Source: JARRON01 sp037383845
Lineage (GTDB): Bacteria; Pseudomonadota; Gammaproteobacteria; Steroidobacterales; XN24
Length of the DNA: 64,000 bases
Direction of reading: 5' to 3'
Assembly: GCA_037383845.1 (NCBI GenBank)
Contig: JARRON010000001.1
Span: 1-64,000, forward strand
Under the pieces are notes generated by a model. The model worked only from the letters and a program-made list of their open reading frames with translations. It had not been told where the DNA came from and ran no database searches. A program made the translations under genes and the position numbers. Of the stretch, positions 54,068 through 62,834 are shown one piece after another (positions within the stretch are counted from its first letter, which is position 1; the number at the start of each line of letters is the position of its first letter).

Positions 54068-54424
54068 TCAATCTTCCGGCGGCGGCTCCCCGGCACACCG
54101 GACCCGGTAACGCAGGTCATGCCTGTAGGCATTGACCTCCATGGGATCGATTTTCTCCCGGGAGAGAACCTCGTAGCCCAGGGGACAGAAATCCAGCCGG
54201 TCCAGCCATCCCTCCAGCCACTTCATTCGCTCGGCCTCGGCGGCCTCGCTGTCCGCCGGGAAGAGGCTGGACGTGGTCACCTCGAACAGCAGGACCCCGG
54301 GCTCCGTCCGGGACTCCTGGAGGGAGCTCATGCTGTGCCGGTGATAATCGGTCTTGTCGTGCATCGCCTCGCAGCCGGCAAGCCCAAGCAGCGCGAGCGC
54401 AACTGCGGGCAGCGCCCACCTCAC
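54068..54424 (-). CDS. Small lipoprotein of unknown function (118 aa)
   Basis: Starts at GTG 54422-54424 inside the stop of the preceding gene (GTGA): MRWALPAVALALLGLAGCEA, a lipobox LAGC signal. The mature part is polar with MKWLEGWLDRLDFCPLGYEV and an acidic Pro end (GEPPPED). No family recognised. The frame upstream to 54805 is antisense-like low-complexity and rejected. Probably co-expressed with the exported protein at 54421-55173 and with it in the envelope. Confidence 0.75.
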   Translation of the reverse strand: MRWALPAVALALLGLAGCEAMHDKTDYHRHSMSSLQESRTEPGVLLFEVTTSSLFPADSEAAEAERMKWLEGWLDRLDFCPLGYEVLSREKIDPMEVNAYRHDLRYRVRCAGEPPPED

Positions 54425-55173
54425 CGCGTGACCTCGATGCGGCGCTCCGCGACCCCGGTGTTGCCGGTGGATTCCTGCCAGGCCCAGACCCGGACGGTCC
54501 ATATGCCGGGCTCGTCCAGGGTCAGGCGGCCGGCGAACTCGCTGGGCTCGCCGGCATAGGTCATGTCGCCGGAGGCGTCCACGCCGGCGTGCAGGACGCC
54601 CTCGGACCGGATCACGAACTCGTTGGCGTCCCACAGCCCACCGGGCGTGAGGGGACATCCGCACATCATCTCCACCGTGGCCCGCAGCTCCAGGGACTTG
54701 CCCGCCTCCGCCGTGGCGGGGAGATCGTGCAGGTTCACCACCAGCCCGGGCATCTCCAGCACCCAGCCGTCCCTCCCGGTCAGGTGCCGGCCCGGCACCA
54801 CCCACTGGGTTGCGGTCACGGTGTTCGCCGATCCGGGGAACTCCGCCGGCCCGGTGGCGGTGACCTGCAGCTGGCGGGGCCGGTCCAGGTCCACGGTGGC
54901 GGAGAATCCTGCAGCGCCCTCGGTCGCCAGCGTGCCACCGCGCTCACGGGGCGACTTCATGATCCGCTGGGTGTCTCCGGTGCCGCCCTCGGTCAGCCCC
55001 CTGGCCAGGACCTCCCCGGTCTCCACGTCGAGGATGGTGACGTCCACGCCGCCCATGCTGGTGCCGATGAATTTCGCGTCCCGGGACAGGACTCGCACGG
55101 TGATATCCGTGGGTTCGGCCGGGGCGGCGGTGGCCAGGGCCGCCAGGATGACGGCCAGGAGGATGCGCTGCAT
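54421..55173 (-). CDS. Exported protein of unknown function (250 aa)
   Basis: Signal peptide MQRILLAVILAALATAAPAEP. The mature part has repeated beta-rich, Ig-like patterns: TDITVRVLSRDAKFIGTSMG, LELRATVEMMCGCPLTPGGL and LDEPGIWTVRVWAWQESTGN. The C-C-x-C cluster in MMCGCP is unusual. Possibly a periplasmic binding or chaperone-like protein; no family recognised. Coupled to the lipoprotein gene by a 4-bp overlap. Confidence 0.72.
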   Translation of the reverse strand: MQRILLAVILAALATAAPAEPTDITVRVLSRDAKFIGTSMGGVDVTILDVETGEVLARGLTEGGTGDTQRIMKSPRERGGTLATEGAAGFSATVDLDRPRQLQVTATGPAEFPGSANTVTATQWVVPGRHLTGRDGWVLEMPGLVVNLHDLPATAEAGKSLELRATVEMMCGCPLTPGGLWDANEFVIRSEGVLHAGVDASGDMTYAGEPSEFAGRLTLDEPGIWTVRVWAWQESTGNTGVAERRIEVTR

Positions 55174-55301
55174 GCTCCCGTTCTCCTAGGTATCGAATCC
55201 AGCGTCTATTCTACAGGCTGGCGACCGCGCCTTCCCGGGCGCGCATGGATATTTTTCAGGCCCGACAGTAGCCTAGGCCTGGATTGGCACGGGGAGAGAC
55301 C

Positions 55302-57182
55302 ATGAACACAGCATCACGGGTTCGGCCGCGCTGGGCGCGCTTCGCTTCGTTCGTTCTGCTGGCGCTGACAGCGTGCTGCGCGCTGGCCCAGGCGCCGGCC
55401 CGGTATCAGGGCGTGGACCGGATCGTGGTCTTCGGGGACGTGCACGGGGCCTACGAGCGCCTGGTATCAGTCCTCCAGTCCACCGGCGTGGTGAATGCGG
55501 AATTGCAGTGGTCCGGGGGGCGCACGCACCTGGTGAGCCTCGGGGACCTGGTGGATCGCGGCGCCCGGTCCCGGGAGGTGATGGAACTGCTCATGGGCCT
55601 GCAGCCCCAGGCCGAGGCGGCCGGGGGCCGGGTGATCGTCCTGGTGGGCAACCACGACGCCATGAACGTTTCCGGCGAGCTGCGCTACGTCAGCAACGAG
55701 GAATACGCGGCCTTCGCCGGCGATGAGACGGCGCAGCAGCGCGATGCCGCCTACCAGCGCTGGGCAGCGGCCCGGGGGCTGGCCGTCGACGAGAGCACGC
55801 GGGCGAAATTCAACGCCGAGTTTCCGCCCGGCTTCTTCGCCCACCGGGCGGCCTTTGCCCCCGACGGCCGTTACGGCCGCTGGATTCTCTCCCGTCCCAT
55901 GGCGGTGGTGATCAACGACACTGCGTTCGTTCACGGCGGGCTGCCGGACGGGCTCCCGGCGCCGGAGGAGCTCAACCCGCGCCTGTCCCGGGAGCTCGAG
56001 GCCTTCAGCCGCGCCCGGAATCAGCTGGCCGATGCCGGAATCCTCGAATACAAGTCGGGCTTCTCCGCGATGATGGACGCCGCCGAGGCTTCGAGGGACT
56101 CCGCACCCAGTGACCTCGTGCCCGTCATCGATACCCTGCTGGAGAACGGCAAGTCCCTCGTTTTCTCGGCGGACGGTCCCCTCTGGTACCGGGGGACAGC
56201 CCGCTGCCACCCCTACACCGAGGTCTTCCACGCCCAGCCGGTCCTGGAGCGGTTCGGGGCCCGGCGGGTGGCACTGGGCCACACACCGACGGTGGACGGG
56301 CGGATCCACGAGCGCATGGACGGGCGGGTCTACCTGGTGGACACGGGCATGCTGGAGCCCGTCTACGAGGGCGAGGCCTCGGCGCTGGTGATCGAGAATG
56401 GCACCGTCGACGCCGTCTACGCCACCGCCGAAGACGAGCCCATCGGGCCTCTCCCCCGCCAGGTGGGCGACCGGCCCAGGGGCCTGGATGACGACTGGGT
56501 GGAGCGGGCCCTGGCCCAGGGGCGGATCGTTTCGAAGGAGGACGTGGGCGAAGGCGTTACCAAGCCCGTGCGCGTCACCGTGGAGCACGACGGCGTCCAG
56601 GTCCAGGCCATCTTCAAGACCGAATCCACGGAGGTCCTGTCCGGCCGAAGCCGGCGGGCGGAGCGTAGCGTCGCCAACAGCGACCGCTGGCAGTACGAGG
56701 TGGCCGCCTACCGTCTCGACCGGCTGCTGGACCTCAACCTCGTCCCGGTGACGGTGGAGCGCACCATCGACGGACGCACCGGTTCCCTGCAGTTCTGGGT
56801 CGGCGACATCGTCAGCGAGCTGAAGCGGCAGGAGGAAGACATCCCGGCGAAGGGCTGGTGCTCCCTGAGCGAACAATGGTGGCTGATGTACGTCTTCGAC
56901 GCCCTCATCCACAACAGCGACCGGACGCTGCAGAACGTGGTCTACGACGCCGACAGCTGGATGCTGTACCTCATCGACCACTCCCGCTCTTTCCGGCTGG
57001 AAGGCACCTTCCCCCCCGACCTGGCGGGGGCCGAGCCGAAGATTGCCCCGGCGCTCCAGGCCCGCCTGGCGGCCCTGGACGACGAGACCCTGCACCGGGA
57101 GCTGAGCGAGTGGCTGACCCGGGACCAGATCCGCGCCGTGCTGAAGCGCCGGGACCGCATCCTGGAGGTGTGGGTCCGCTAG
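55302..57182 (+). CDS. Exported metallophosphatase fused to a PI3/4-kinase-like domain (626 aa)
   Basis: Signal peptide (FASFVLLALTACCALAQA, cleavage about 30). The N-terminal calcineurin-like phosphatase is complete: GDVHG (45-49), GDLVDRG (81-87), GNHDAMN (116-122), HGG (211-213) and GH (326-327). After a linker (about 375-410), residues 410-626 resemble the PI3/PI4-kinase-like (SCO1664/HipA-related) fold: candidate nucleotide Lys439 in FKTE, YEVAAYRLDRLLDL and VPVTVER, catalytic-type HNSDR (537-541) with N545, and metal-type IDH (558-560). Phosphatase and kinase-like halves on one exported chain would be unusual, since periplasmic ATP is scarce. GGGGAGAG precedes the ATG. Function unknown. 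Confidence 0.8.
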   Translation: MNTASRVRPRWARFASFVLLALTACCALAQAPARYQGVDRIVVFGDVHGAYERLVSVLQSTGVVNAELQWSGGRTHLVSLGDLVDRGARSREVMELLMGLQPQAEAAGGRVIVLVGNHDAMNVSGELRYVSNEEYAAFAGDETAQQRDAAYQRWAAARGLAVDESTRAKFNAEFPPGFFAHRAAFAPDGRYGRWILSRPMAVVINDTAFVHGGLPDGLPAPEELNPRLSRELEAFSRARNQLADAGILEYKSGFSAMMDAAEASRDSAPSDLVPVIDTLLENGKSLVFSADGPLWYRGTARCHPYTEVFHAQPVLERFGARRVALGHTPTVDGRIHERMDGRVYLVDTGMLEPVYEGEASALVIENGTVDAVYATAEDEPIGPLPRQVGDRPRGLDDDWVERALAQGRIVSKEDVGEGVTKPVRVTVEHDGVQVQAIFKTESTEVLSGRSRRAERSVANSDRWQYEVAAYRLDRLLDLNLVPVTVERTIDGRTGSLQFWVGDIVSELKRQEEDIPAKGWCSLSEQWWLMYVFDALIHNSDRTLQNVVYDADSWMLYLIDHSRSFRLEGTFPPDLAGAEPKIAPALQARLAALDDETLHRELSEWLTRDQIRAVLKRRDRILEVWVR

Positions 57183-57200
57183 GACGACGGCCGCGCACTG

Positions 57201-57229
57201 GTGTCAGGGCGGCGCGGTTGCCTTATAGT
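57201..57229 (+). promoter_or_regulatory. Candidate sigma-70 promoter of the OmpA-family gene
   Basis: GTGTCA (57201-57206, four of six), 17-bp spacer, TATAGT (57224-57229, five of six), about 55 bp before the ATG. Confidence 0.5.
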
Positions 57230-57249
57230 ACCGGCGACAACAAAAGTCA

Positions 57250-57269
57250 GGGACGGAGTCCACCGTCCC
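57250..57269 (+). promoter_or_regulatory. 5'-leader hairpin before the OmpA-family gene
   Basis: GGGACGG / CCGTCCC, perfect 7-bp stem, 6-nt loop, ending one base before the Shine-Dalgarno region (GAGGGAG). It resembles stability hairpins found in ompA-type leaders. Confidence 0.45.
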
Positions 57270-57284
57270 AGAGGGAGTCGCAAC

Positions 57285-58319
57285 ATGAAGAAAATCATCC
57301 TCTCGGTCATCGCGGCCAGCGTCGGCTTCTCCGTGCCGGCCACCGCCGCCGAGAAGCCGGGACAGTGGTACGTCTCGCCCATGGCCTCGGTGATCTGGAC
57401 CGACAAGGATCGCTTCACCGATGACGACGTCGGCGGCGCCGCCAGCTTCGGCCGGGCCGTCTCCGACGACTTCAACATCGAGGTTCACGGCTTCGGCTAC
57501 CAGCTCTCCGGATACAACCCCACGGACCTCTGGGGCGGGGGCGTGGACGGTCTGAAGGTCTGGTACCGCGACGGCCGGATCTCGCCTTTCCTGCTGATAG
57601 GTGCGGGCTGGGACAAGAAGAACCGGGCGACGGGCTCCGACAGTGACGCCCCTTATTACAACCTTGGCTTCGGCTTCCTCACTGACATCACGCGCGACGG
57701 CCCACTCGCCCTGCGCACCGAGCTACGCTACCGGAAGGAACTGGACGACGACCAGGACTACGAGGACTTAGTTGTCAACGTCGGCATCCAGATCCCCTTC
57801 GGCAGCCCCTATGCGCAGCCGGCGCCGGCTGCAGCACCCCCGCCGCCGCCACCTCCGCCGCCGCCGCCACCCCCGCCGCCGCCGCCGGCTGACACCGATG
57901 GTGACGGCGTGCCGGACGGCTCGGACCTGTGTCCGAACACGCCGCCGGGGCATCCGGTGGATGCCAACGGCTGCCGCTGCGACTTCACGCTGTCACTGGA
58001 GTTCGGCTTCGATTCCGCCGAGCTGTCCGCAGCGGACCGGGCGGCCCTGGATCAGCTGATTCCGACGCTACGCCGTCTGCCGTACGTGGAGGCGGTGCTG
58101 GAAGGGCACACGGACAGCTCCGGCGCCGCGGAGTACAACCAGGGGCTCTCCGAGCGGCGCGCCCAGTCGGTGATGCGCTACCTGGAGAACGCCGGAATCG
58201 GCGATAGCAAGCTCCGTGCCGTGGGCTACGGTGAGAGCCGGCCCGTGGCGAGTAACGCCACCGAGGAAGGCCGCGCAGCGAACCGCCGCGTGGTGCTGCG
58301 CCGGACCGACTGCAGCTAG
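57285..58319 (+). CDS. OmpA-family outer-membrane porin-like protein (344 aa)
   Basis: Signal peptide (MKKIILSVIAASVGFSVPAT), an eight-strand beta-barrel-like N half (WYVSPMASVIW, GFGYQLSGYNP, ISPFLLIGAGWD, YYNLGFGFLTD), a run of 17 prolines (57835-57888), a calcium-type TSP3 repeat DTDGDGVPDGSDLCPNTP and a C-terminal OmpA peptidoglycan-binding domain (EFGFDSAELSAADRAALDQL, LEGHTDSSGAAEYNQGLSER, RVVLRRTDC). Anchors the outer membrane to the cell wall. Strong promoter candidate, leader hairpin and strong terminator, so probably monocistronic and highly expressed. Confidence 0.92.
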   Translation: MKKIILSVIAASVGFSVPATAAEKPGQWYVSPMASVIWTDKDRFTDDDVGGAASFGRAVSDDFNIEVHGFGYQLSGYNPTDLWGGGVDGLKVWYRDGRISPFLLIGAGWDKKNRATGSDSDAPYYNLGFGFLTDITRDGPLALRTELRYRKELDDDQDYEDLVVNVGIQIPFGSPYAQPAPAAAPPPPPPPPPPPPPPPPPADTDGDGVPDGSDLCPNTPPGHPVDANGCRCDFTLSLEFGFDSAELSAADRAALDQLIPTLRRLPYVEAVLEGHTDSSGAAEYNQGLSERRAQSVMRYLENAGIGDSKLRAVGYGESRPVASNATEEGRAANRRVVLRRTDCS

Positions 58320-58343
58320 TCGTACGGCGGGTGCAAATGCGGG

Positions 58344-58381
58344 CCCCGCTTCCGGCTGTGCCGGGAGCGGGGTTCGTTTTT
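58344..58381 (+). terminator. Rho-independent terminator of the OmpA-family gene
   Basis: CCCCGCTTCCGGC (58344-58356), loop TGT, GCCGGGAGCGGGG (58360-58372), then TTCGTTTTT. 13-bp stem with one G-U pair. Confidence 0.85.
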
Positions 58382-58413
58382 CCGGACGGCGTACCAGGCC
58401 CTGCTGGAGCGGG

Positions 58414-59379
58414 TCAGGCCGGCTTTTCGAACCGGCAGGTCTGCCCGGAGCGGTGCTTGCCCCTGTAGAGGATCTCGCCGAGGTCCAGGAGACGCAGGCC
58501 GGCGGTCTGGAAGGCCTGGTGCCAGTCGGGGTCATCGTGCAGCACCCGGTTCACCCGCAGCATGTCCGCCAGCCGGGCCTCACCGAGCTCAAGCTGGCGG
58601 CTGAAGTCCACCAGCTTCAGGCGGTGGGCCCGCAGCGTGGCCTCGTCCATCCGCACGGCGCCCTCCAGCATCCGCAGCACGAATGCGTAGAGCGGAGAAG
58701 ACCGGATACGATACTCCCCGGCCAGGGCTTCGCCCACGTTCCGCATGAGCTTCCTGAACCGGGCGAAGGACAGCGTTCCCGCCAGGAACCGGCGCAGCCC
58801 CGCAGGGAATCCCAGCTCCCTTAAGCGCCGATAGTCCGCCGCTTCCGCTTCCATGGTCCGCAGGATGTCCGACGAGGCCTCGTGGCAAAGCATCACCAGG
58901 CGACCGCCGGGCTTCAGCAGCGCCGCGACGCGCCTGGCCGCCGGCTCGGGGTCACAGTACTCGATGCCGTACTGGCTGGTCACCAGGTCGAAGGACGCCT
59001 CCGGCAGGTCCAGGGACTCCACGGGCGTCTGGCCCTGGAACCGGACCCGCTGTACCGCGTCAGCCACTTCCGGATGCGCCGCGGCCACGGATGCGGGGTC
59101 GATCCGCGCCGCGTCCACGGCGGTGACCTCCACCGCCCGGTCGTGGCCCGCGAACCACGCCGCCGCAAGCAGGGCGACGGCGCCGTTGCCCGTACATACG
59201 TCCAGCACGGACCCGCCCGCAGGCACGTCGGCGAACTGCCGGTGCCAGAACTCGGCGATCTCGCCGTCGTAGTTGGCGGCAAAGTCGGAGGGAAGCGACG
59301 TCAGCGGACCGGCAGCCCAGTAGGCGCTCCAGTGCTCGCTCGCGGCCGGACTGCGACCGGGGTTTGCGGCGTTGGACAT
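58414..59379 (-). CDS. SAM-dependent methyltransferase, class I (321 aa)
   Basis: Rossmann-type methyltransferase: SAM loop VLDVCTGNGAVALLAA, acidic end of strand 2 in VTAVDAARIDP, FDLVTSQYGIEYCDPE as motif IV-like region, and ALLKPGGRLVMLCHE. The region after about 170 is helical and specific. Substrate unknown. Convergent with the OmpA gene and separated from the TonB receptor by a bidirectional terminator. Confidence 0.82.
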   Translation of the reverse strand: MSNAANPGRSPAASEHWSAYWAAGPLTSLPSDFAANYDGEIAEFWHRQFADVPAGGSVLDVCTGNGAVALLAAAWFAGHDRAVEVTAVDAARIDPASVAAAHPEVADAVQRVRFQGQTPVESLDLPEASFDLVTSQYGIEYCDPEPAARRVAALLKPGGRLVMLCHEASSDILRTMEAEAADYRRLRELGFPAGLRRFLAGTLSFARFRKLMRNVGEALAGEYRIRSSPLYAFVLRMLEGAVRMDEATLRAHRLKLVDFSRQLELGEARLADMLRVNRVLHDDPDWHQAFQTAGLRLLDLGEILYRGKHRSGQTCRFEKPA

Positions 59380-59460
59380 GGGTGGATGACAAAAAGACCG
59401 TGGCTGAAGGACTCCCGCCCCGGAGACCTCCGGGACGGGGTGGCCAATGATAATCCAAAA

Positions 59461-59490
59461 GAAAAGGCGGACCCGGAGGTCCGCCTTTTC
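59461..59490 (-). terminator. Bidirectional-looking terminator of the TonB receptor gene
   Basis: Perfect 13-bp stem GAAAAGGCGGACC / GGTCCGCCTTTTC with loop CGGA; on the minus strand it is followed by TTTTGG. Confidence 0.85.
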
Positions 59491-59525
59491 CAGGGCTTCT
59501 TGACGGCCCTTTGGCTAGCGCCGCT

Positions 59526-62132
59526 TTAGAACGACTGCGTGTACCGGATGTAGGTCAGGCGACCGTCCGCGTTGTACAGGTTGAAGTCGTAGTCACGGCC
59601 GTCAAGGAAGCCAACCCCGATGGGCGGATTCTTCTCGCCGACGTTCAGGGCGCCGATGGTGATCCGGCCGTCCCAGGGCGTGAAGTAGTTCGCCTGCAGG
59701 TCGTGGGTCACCCAGGTGGGCACGTGCCCTTCGCCCTGGCCGTCCACGATCGCATCGAACTGGCTGCCGATGACGTTGATATTCCAGCCGAAGGAGAAAT
59801 CACGCCACGCATAGGTGTTGTTGAGAATGGCGCGATACTCCGGAACACCCGGGTCCTCAACCAGGTCGCGGCCGCCATCGACGCTGTAGTCGAGGGTGTA
59901 GGCGATCAGCAGGTTGTTGCTCAGGGTGCCGCCGAAGAAATCGAACGTGGTCATGACGTTCAGGTCGATACCCGAAGTCTCAACCGTACCCTCGTTGCCG
60001 TAGCCGGTCACGATGTTGAGGATCGAGCCGTTGGGGGCACGAACCACACCCAGTCCCGGCGGGATGGGATCGCCCGAGATCTCGCGGTCGATCAGGTTCT
60101 GCGAGCTGAAGAACGCGATCCGCTCCTCGATCTCGATGTCCCAGTAGTCCAGGGTACCGTTCAGCCAGTTGAAGGGCGCGTAGGCCACGCCGAAGGAGTA
60201 CTGCGTGGACTGCTCGGACTGCAGGTCCGGGTTGGCGGTACGCACCGCGTTGACCTGGACGTTACAGTCCGCCGGCTGACTCTGGTTCAGACAGGTCTGC
60301 TCGTCGAACACGCTGTCGGCCGAGAAGGCGTCCAGCTGGGTGATGATGTCCAGCGTCGGAGCACGGAAGCCCTCGCCGTAGGAACCACGCAGGGTCAGCT
60401 CGGAGAACGGCTGCCAGCGGAAGGAGACCTTCGGAGAGAAGTCGTCACCGTAGTCGCTGTAGTCGTCGTACCGGCCCGCCACGGAGGCCTCGAGACCCGG
60501 CAGGATCGGGATGAGGGTCTCGAAGTAGGCAGCGGTCACGTCACGGGTGCCACCGGCGCTGTTGCCGGCGGAACCGCCGATCTGGCCGGCCTCGGACAGC
60601 GAGTCGTACTGGTCGTTGTAGTCGATCTCGCGGTACTCGGCGCCGACGAACCACTGGATGGGGCCGGCAGGCAGCTCGAACATGTCCCAACCAGCGTTGG
60701 CGTAGGCTTCCCACTGGTTGTAGCGGCTGATGCGCGAGATGGTGGCCTTCATCGCGTTCAGCACGTTGTCCGGGTTGGCGTACGGGTCTGCCAGGTCGTA
60801 CGTGCCGTCTTCCATGTAATTGAAGGCGGTGGTACGGACCAGGTAGTTGTAGCCGATGTCGTACACCTTGTTCTTGGTGTCGCGCCAGCCGGCCTCGACC
60901 TCGACTTCGCCAATCATGCCCTTCACGCCGACCAGCAGGTCGGTGAGCTCGGTGTCGATGAAGTTGTCACGATTGCCCAGGGCGTCGAAGCGGTGCCAGA
61001 TGTTCACCTGCTGCGGGGCGCCGAAGGCGGGATCGTAGAACGGGCTCGCCGGGTTGGTCGGGTTGTTCGGGCTATCCGCGGTCAGCGGGGCGCCGAAGTA
61101 GGTGGAATCCGGCACCGGGGCATAGCGGCCGAAGGACTCGGTCCGGGAATACCAGATGTCGGAGAACACCGCCCAGTTCGGCGTGAACTCGTGCTCGGCA
61201 CGAACGAACGCGGAACGGGTGTCGTAGGACGCCTCGTCGGCCGAGACCCGGGTGAAGTCATAGGCGCAGCGGGTGGTCTCACCAGCGCTGTTGGGCACCG
61301 CACCGGGGGCCTGCAGGGTGAAGAAGGCCGAACCTTCGAAATCACAGGCGCCCGGCAGCGAGGTCCAGTCGAAGTTGTCGATGCCGTCGGTCAGCGTCGT
61401 GAAGCTGTTGCCGTAAACCGAAGCACCCGGCGTGGTCCAGGGGTAGTCCCGGGCAAACACGATGTCGCGGGTGTTCCAGGAAGCACCGCCGATCAGGCTG
61501 GTGGTGGCGTTGGAGGCCCCGAAGGTCACGGAACCCTCGGTCCGGTCGCCGCCGTTATCCGGGATGCTCGGCTGCGCCGCGCCCAGCATGAGCTCGGCGC
61601 CGGTGAAGTCTTCCCGGAGGATGACGTTGATCACGCCGCCGATGGCGTCGGAACCGTAGATAGCCGAGGCGCCGTCGGTGAGGATCTCGATCCGCTCCAC
61701 GGCGGCGATCGGGATGGTGTTGATGTCGGTGAAGCTGCCGGCCAGCGGGGTCTTGGGCATCCGGCGGCCGTTCACCAGCACCAGCGTGCGGTCCGAACCC
61801 AGGCCACGGAGGCTGACGGCCGCGGCACCACCGAAGGAGCTACCGGACTGGGGCCGGTAGGAACCCTGGCTGTTGAACGGCAGCTGGCGGATGAAGTCGG
61901 CGGCGCTGGAATGGCCGCTGAGTTCGATTTCTTCGCGGTCGATGACCGTGACAGGCAACGCACCCTCGATATCGGTCCGCTTGATGCGGGAACCCGTTAC
62001 CTCGACGCGCTCGAGCTCGGCAGCTTCCTCACCGTCCTGGGCCTGCGCAAGGGCCGGAACGGCGAGACCTACCGCGACCGTCGCGCAGAGCGCATGGCGC
62101 ACCGCGGCGGCAATCGGATCTCGTCTCTTCAT
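59526..62132 (-). CDS. TonB-dependent outer-membrane receptor (868 aa)
   Basis: Signal peptide (residues 1-32, ending ALAQAQ), then VEVTGSRIKRTDIEGALPV leading into the plug (DFIRQLPFNSQGSY, SLRGLGSDRTLVLVNGRRMP, IEILTDGASAIYGSDAIGGV). A large 22-strand barrel follows with GYGEGFRAPTLDII-like FRAP motif and ends in YIRYTQSF with terminal Phe. The RIKRTDIEG/NGRRMP/DGASAIYGSDAIGGV pattern is typical of receptors for large substrates such as peptides or glycans in gammaproteobacteria. ATG 62130-62132 with GGAGAG upstream; the frame open to 62303 is leader. Confidence 0.93.
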   Translation of the reverse strand: MKRRDPIAAAVRHALCATVAVGLAVPALAQAQDGEEAAELERVEVTGSRIKRTDIEGALPVTVIDREEIELSGHSSAADFIRQLPFNSQGSYRPQSGSSFGGAAAVSLRGLGSDRTLVLVNGRRMPKTPLAGSFTDINTIPIAAVERIEILTDGASAIYGSDAIGGVINVILREDFTGAELMLGAAQPSIPDNGGDRTEGSVTFGASNATTSLIGGASWNTRDIVFARDYPWTTPGASVYGNSFTTLTDGIDNFDWTSLPGACDFEGSAFFTLQAPGAVPNSAGETTRCAYDFTRVSADEASYDTRSAFVRAEHEFTPNWAVFSDIWYSRTESFGRYAPVPDSTYFGAPLTADSPNNPTNPASPFYDPAFGAPQQVNIWHRFDALGNRDNFIDTELTDLLVGVKGMIGEVEVEAGWRDTKNKVYDIGYNYLVRTTAFNYMEDGTYDLADPYANPDNVLNAMKATISRISRYNQWEAYANAGWDMFELPAGPIQWFVGAEYREIDYNDQYDSLSEAGQIGGSAGNSAGGTRDVTAAYFETLIPILPGLEASVAGRYDDYSDYGDDFSPKVSFRWQPFSELTLRGSYGEGFRAPTLDIITQLDAFSADSVFDEQTCLNQSQPADCNVQVNAVRTANPDLQSEQSTQYSFGVAYAPFNWLNGTLDYWDIEIEERIAFFSSQNLIDREISGDPIPPGLGVVRAPNGSILNIVTGYGNEGTVETSGIDLNVMTTFDFFGGTLSNNLLIAYTLDYSVDGGRDLVEDPGVPEYRAILNNTYAWRDFSFGWNINVIGSQFDAIVDGQGEGHVPTWVTHDLQANYFTPWDGRITIGALNVGEKNPPIGVGFLDGRDYDFNLYNADGRLTYIRYTQSF

Positions 62133-62357
62133 GAGGCTCTCCAAATTAGCTAATTGGAAAAATTGACCTCGGGAAACGACGCCCTGAATCTGGATTGCCG
62201 GGGTTCGCACCACTGGCCGCCGACCGGCCATGATGAATGAGGCTCCCCACCCCACCGGTGCTGCCGGATATTCCCCGGTGCACCTGTGTGCTTTTTGCAA
62301 CAATCCGAGCGTCGCTCTCCTCGGTCGGATCGTTCTCTTGTGTGACAGAACGAGCCG

Positions 62358-62386
62358 AGACTAGACCAGCCACCCGGGGGAGTCAA
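62358..62386 (-). promoter_or_regulatory. Candidate sigma-70 promoter of the TonB receptor
   Basis: Minus strand: TTGACT (62381-62386, five of six), 17-bp spacer, TAGTCT (62358-62363, three of six). Leader of roughly 220 nt. Confidence 0.4.
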
Positions 62387-62468
62387 CTATGTTGTTGCGA
62401 TTGCCCGACGGGCTCTGGCAGGGAAATAACAGGGCATAACGCGGACTACCGGGGATCCTTGTGGCGCT

Positions 62469-62553
62469 GATGCAACACCCGCCCGGGCCAGCAGCCACGG
62501 GCCCTGGCCAGCCTTCGGCACCATGGCCCACAACGCTCCGCCGGTGTTGCATC
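62469..62553. repeat. Spaced 11-bp inverted repeat (GATGCAACACC / GGTGTTGCATC)
   Basis: Arms at 62469-62479 and 62543-62553, perfect, bounding an 85-bp segment with no frame of interest. Could be a cruciform, a structured RNA, or ends of a tiny element; no target-site duplication seen. Confidence 0.55.
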
Positions 62554-62780
62554 CCTGCCTCACTTCGGCTCCGACAGCGAAGGAGCGCGGTAACTATCTG
62601 AATCTTGGAAGAAATTTATCCCACGGGGCTTGAACTCATGGGCGCAGGCTTCTGAATCTCCGGGCAATCATGCCTGGCAGCGCCTGGGTCCGCCGGAGCA
62701 GGCCCGGCCTGGGACAACCGGCCGCACCGGGGAGACTGAAGGACCCATGACCCGGGCATCGCCCCGCCGCCGGGGCCAGG

Positions 62781-62809
62781 GGCATGACCCGGCCGGGCCG
62801 GGTCATGCC
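62781..62809 (-). terminator. Hairpin after the sulfotransferase gene, weak terminator candidate
   Basis: GGCATGACCCGGC / GCCGGGTCATGCC, perfect 13-bp stem, loop CGG; no T-tract on the minus strand. Confidence 0.4.
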
Positions 62810-62834
62810 GGGACGGCGAACGCTTTTTGCGCGG

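Larger units (their letters stand above)
62133..62834. other. Long intergenic region upstream of the TonB receptor
   Basis: About 700 bp with no gene I can support. It holds a candidate receptor promoter (62358-62386), an 11-bp inverted repeat spaced 63 bp apart (62469-62553) and a 13-bp hairpin (62781-62809). Short frames here do not look coding. Confidence 0.6.

Noticed and set aside
54061..54073. GATTGCCTCAATC as a possible FNR box for hemN
   Set aside because: It is a 5-3-5 inverted repeat, but does not match TTGAT-N4-ATCAA and lies partly inside the neighbouring lipoprotein gene.
59511..62153. 880-codon plus-strand open frame
   Set aside because: Exact antisense of the TonB receptor; the valine/glycine-rich translation is typical of a shadow.
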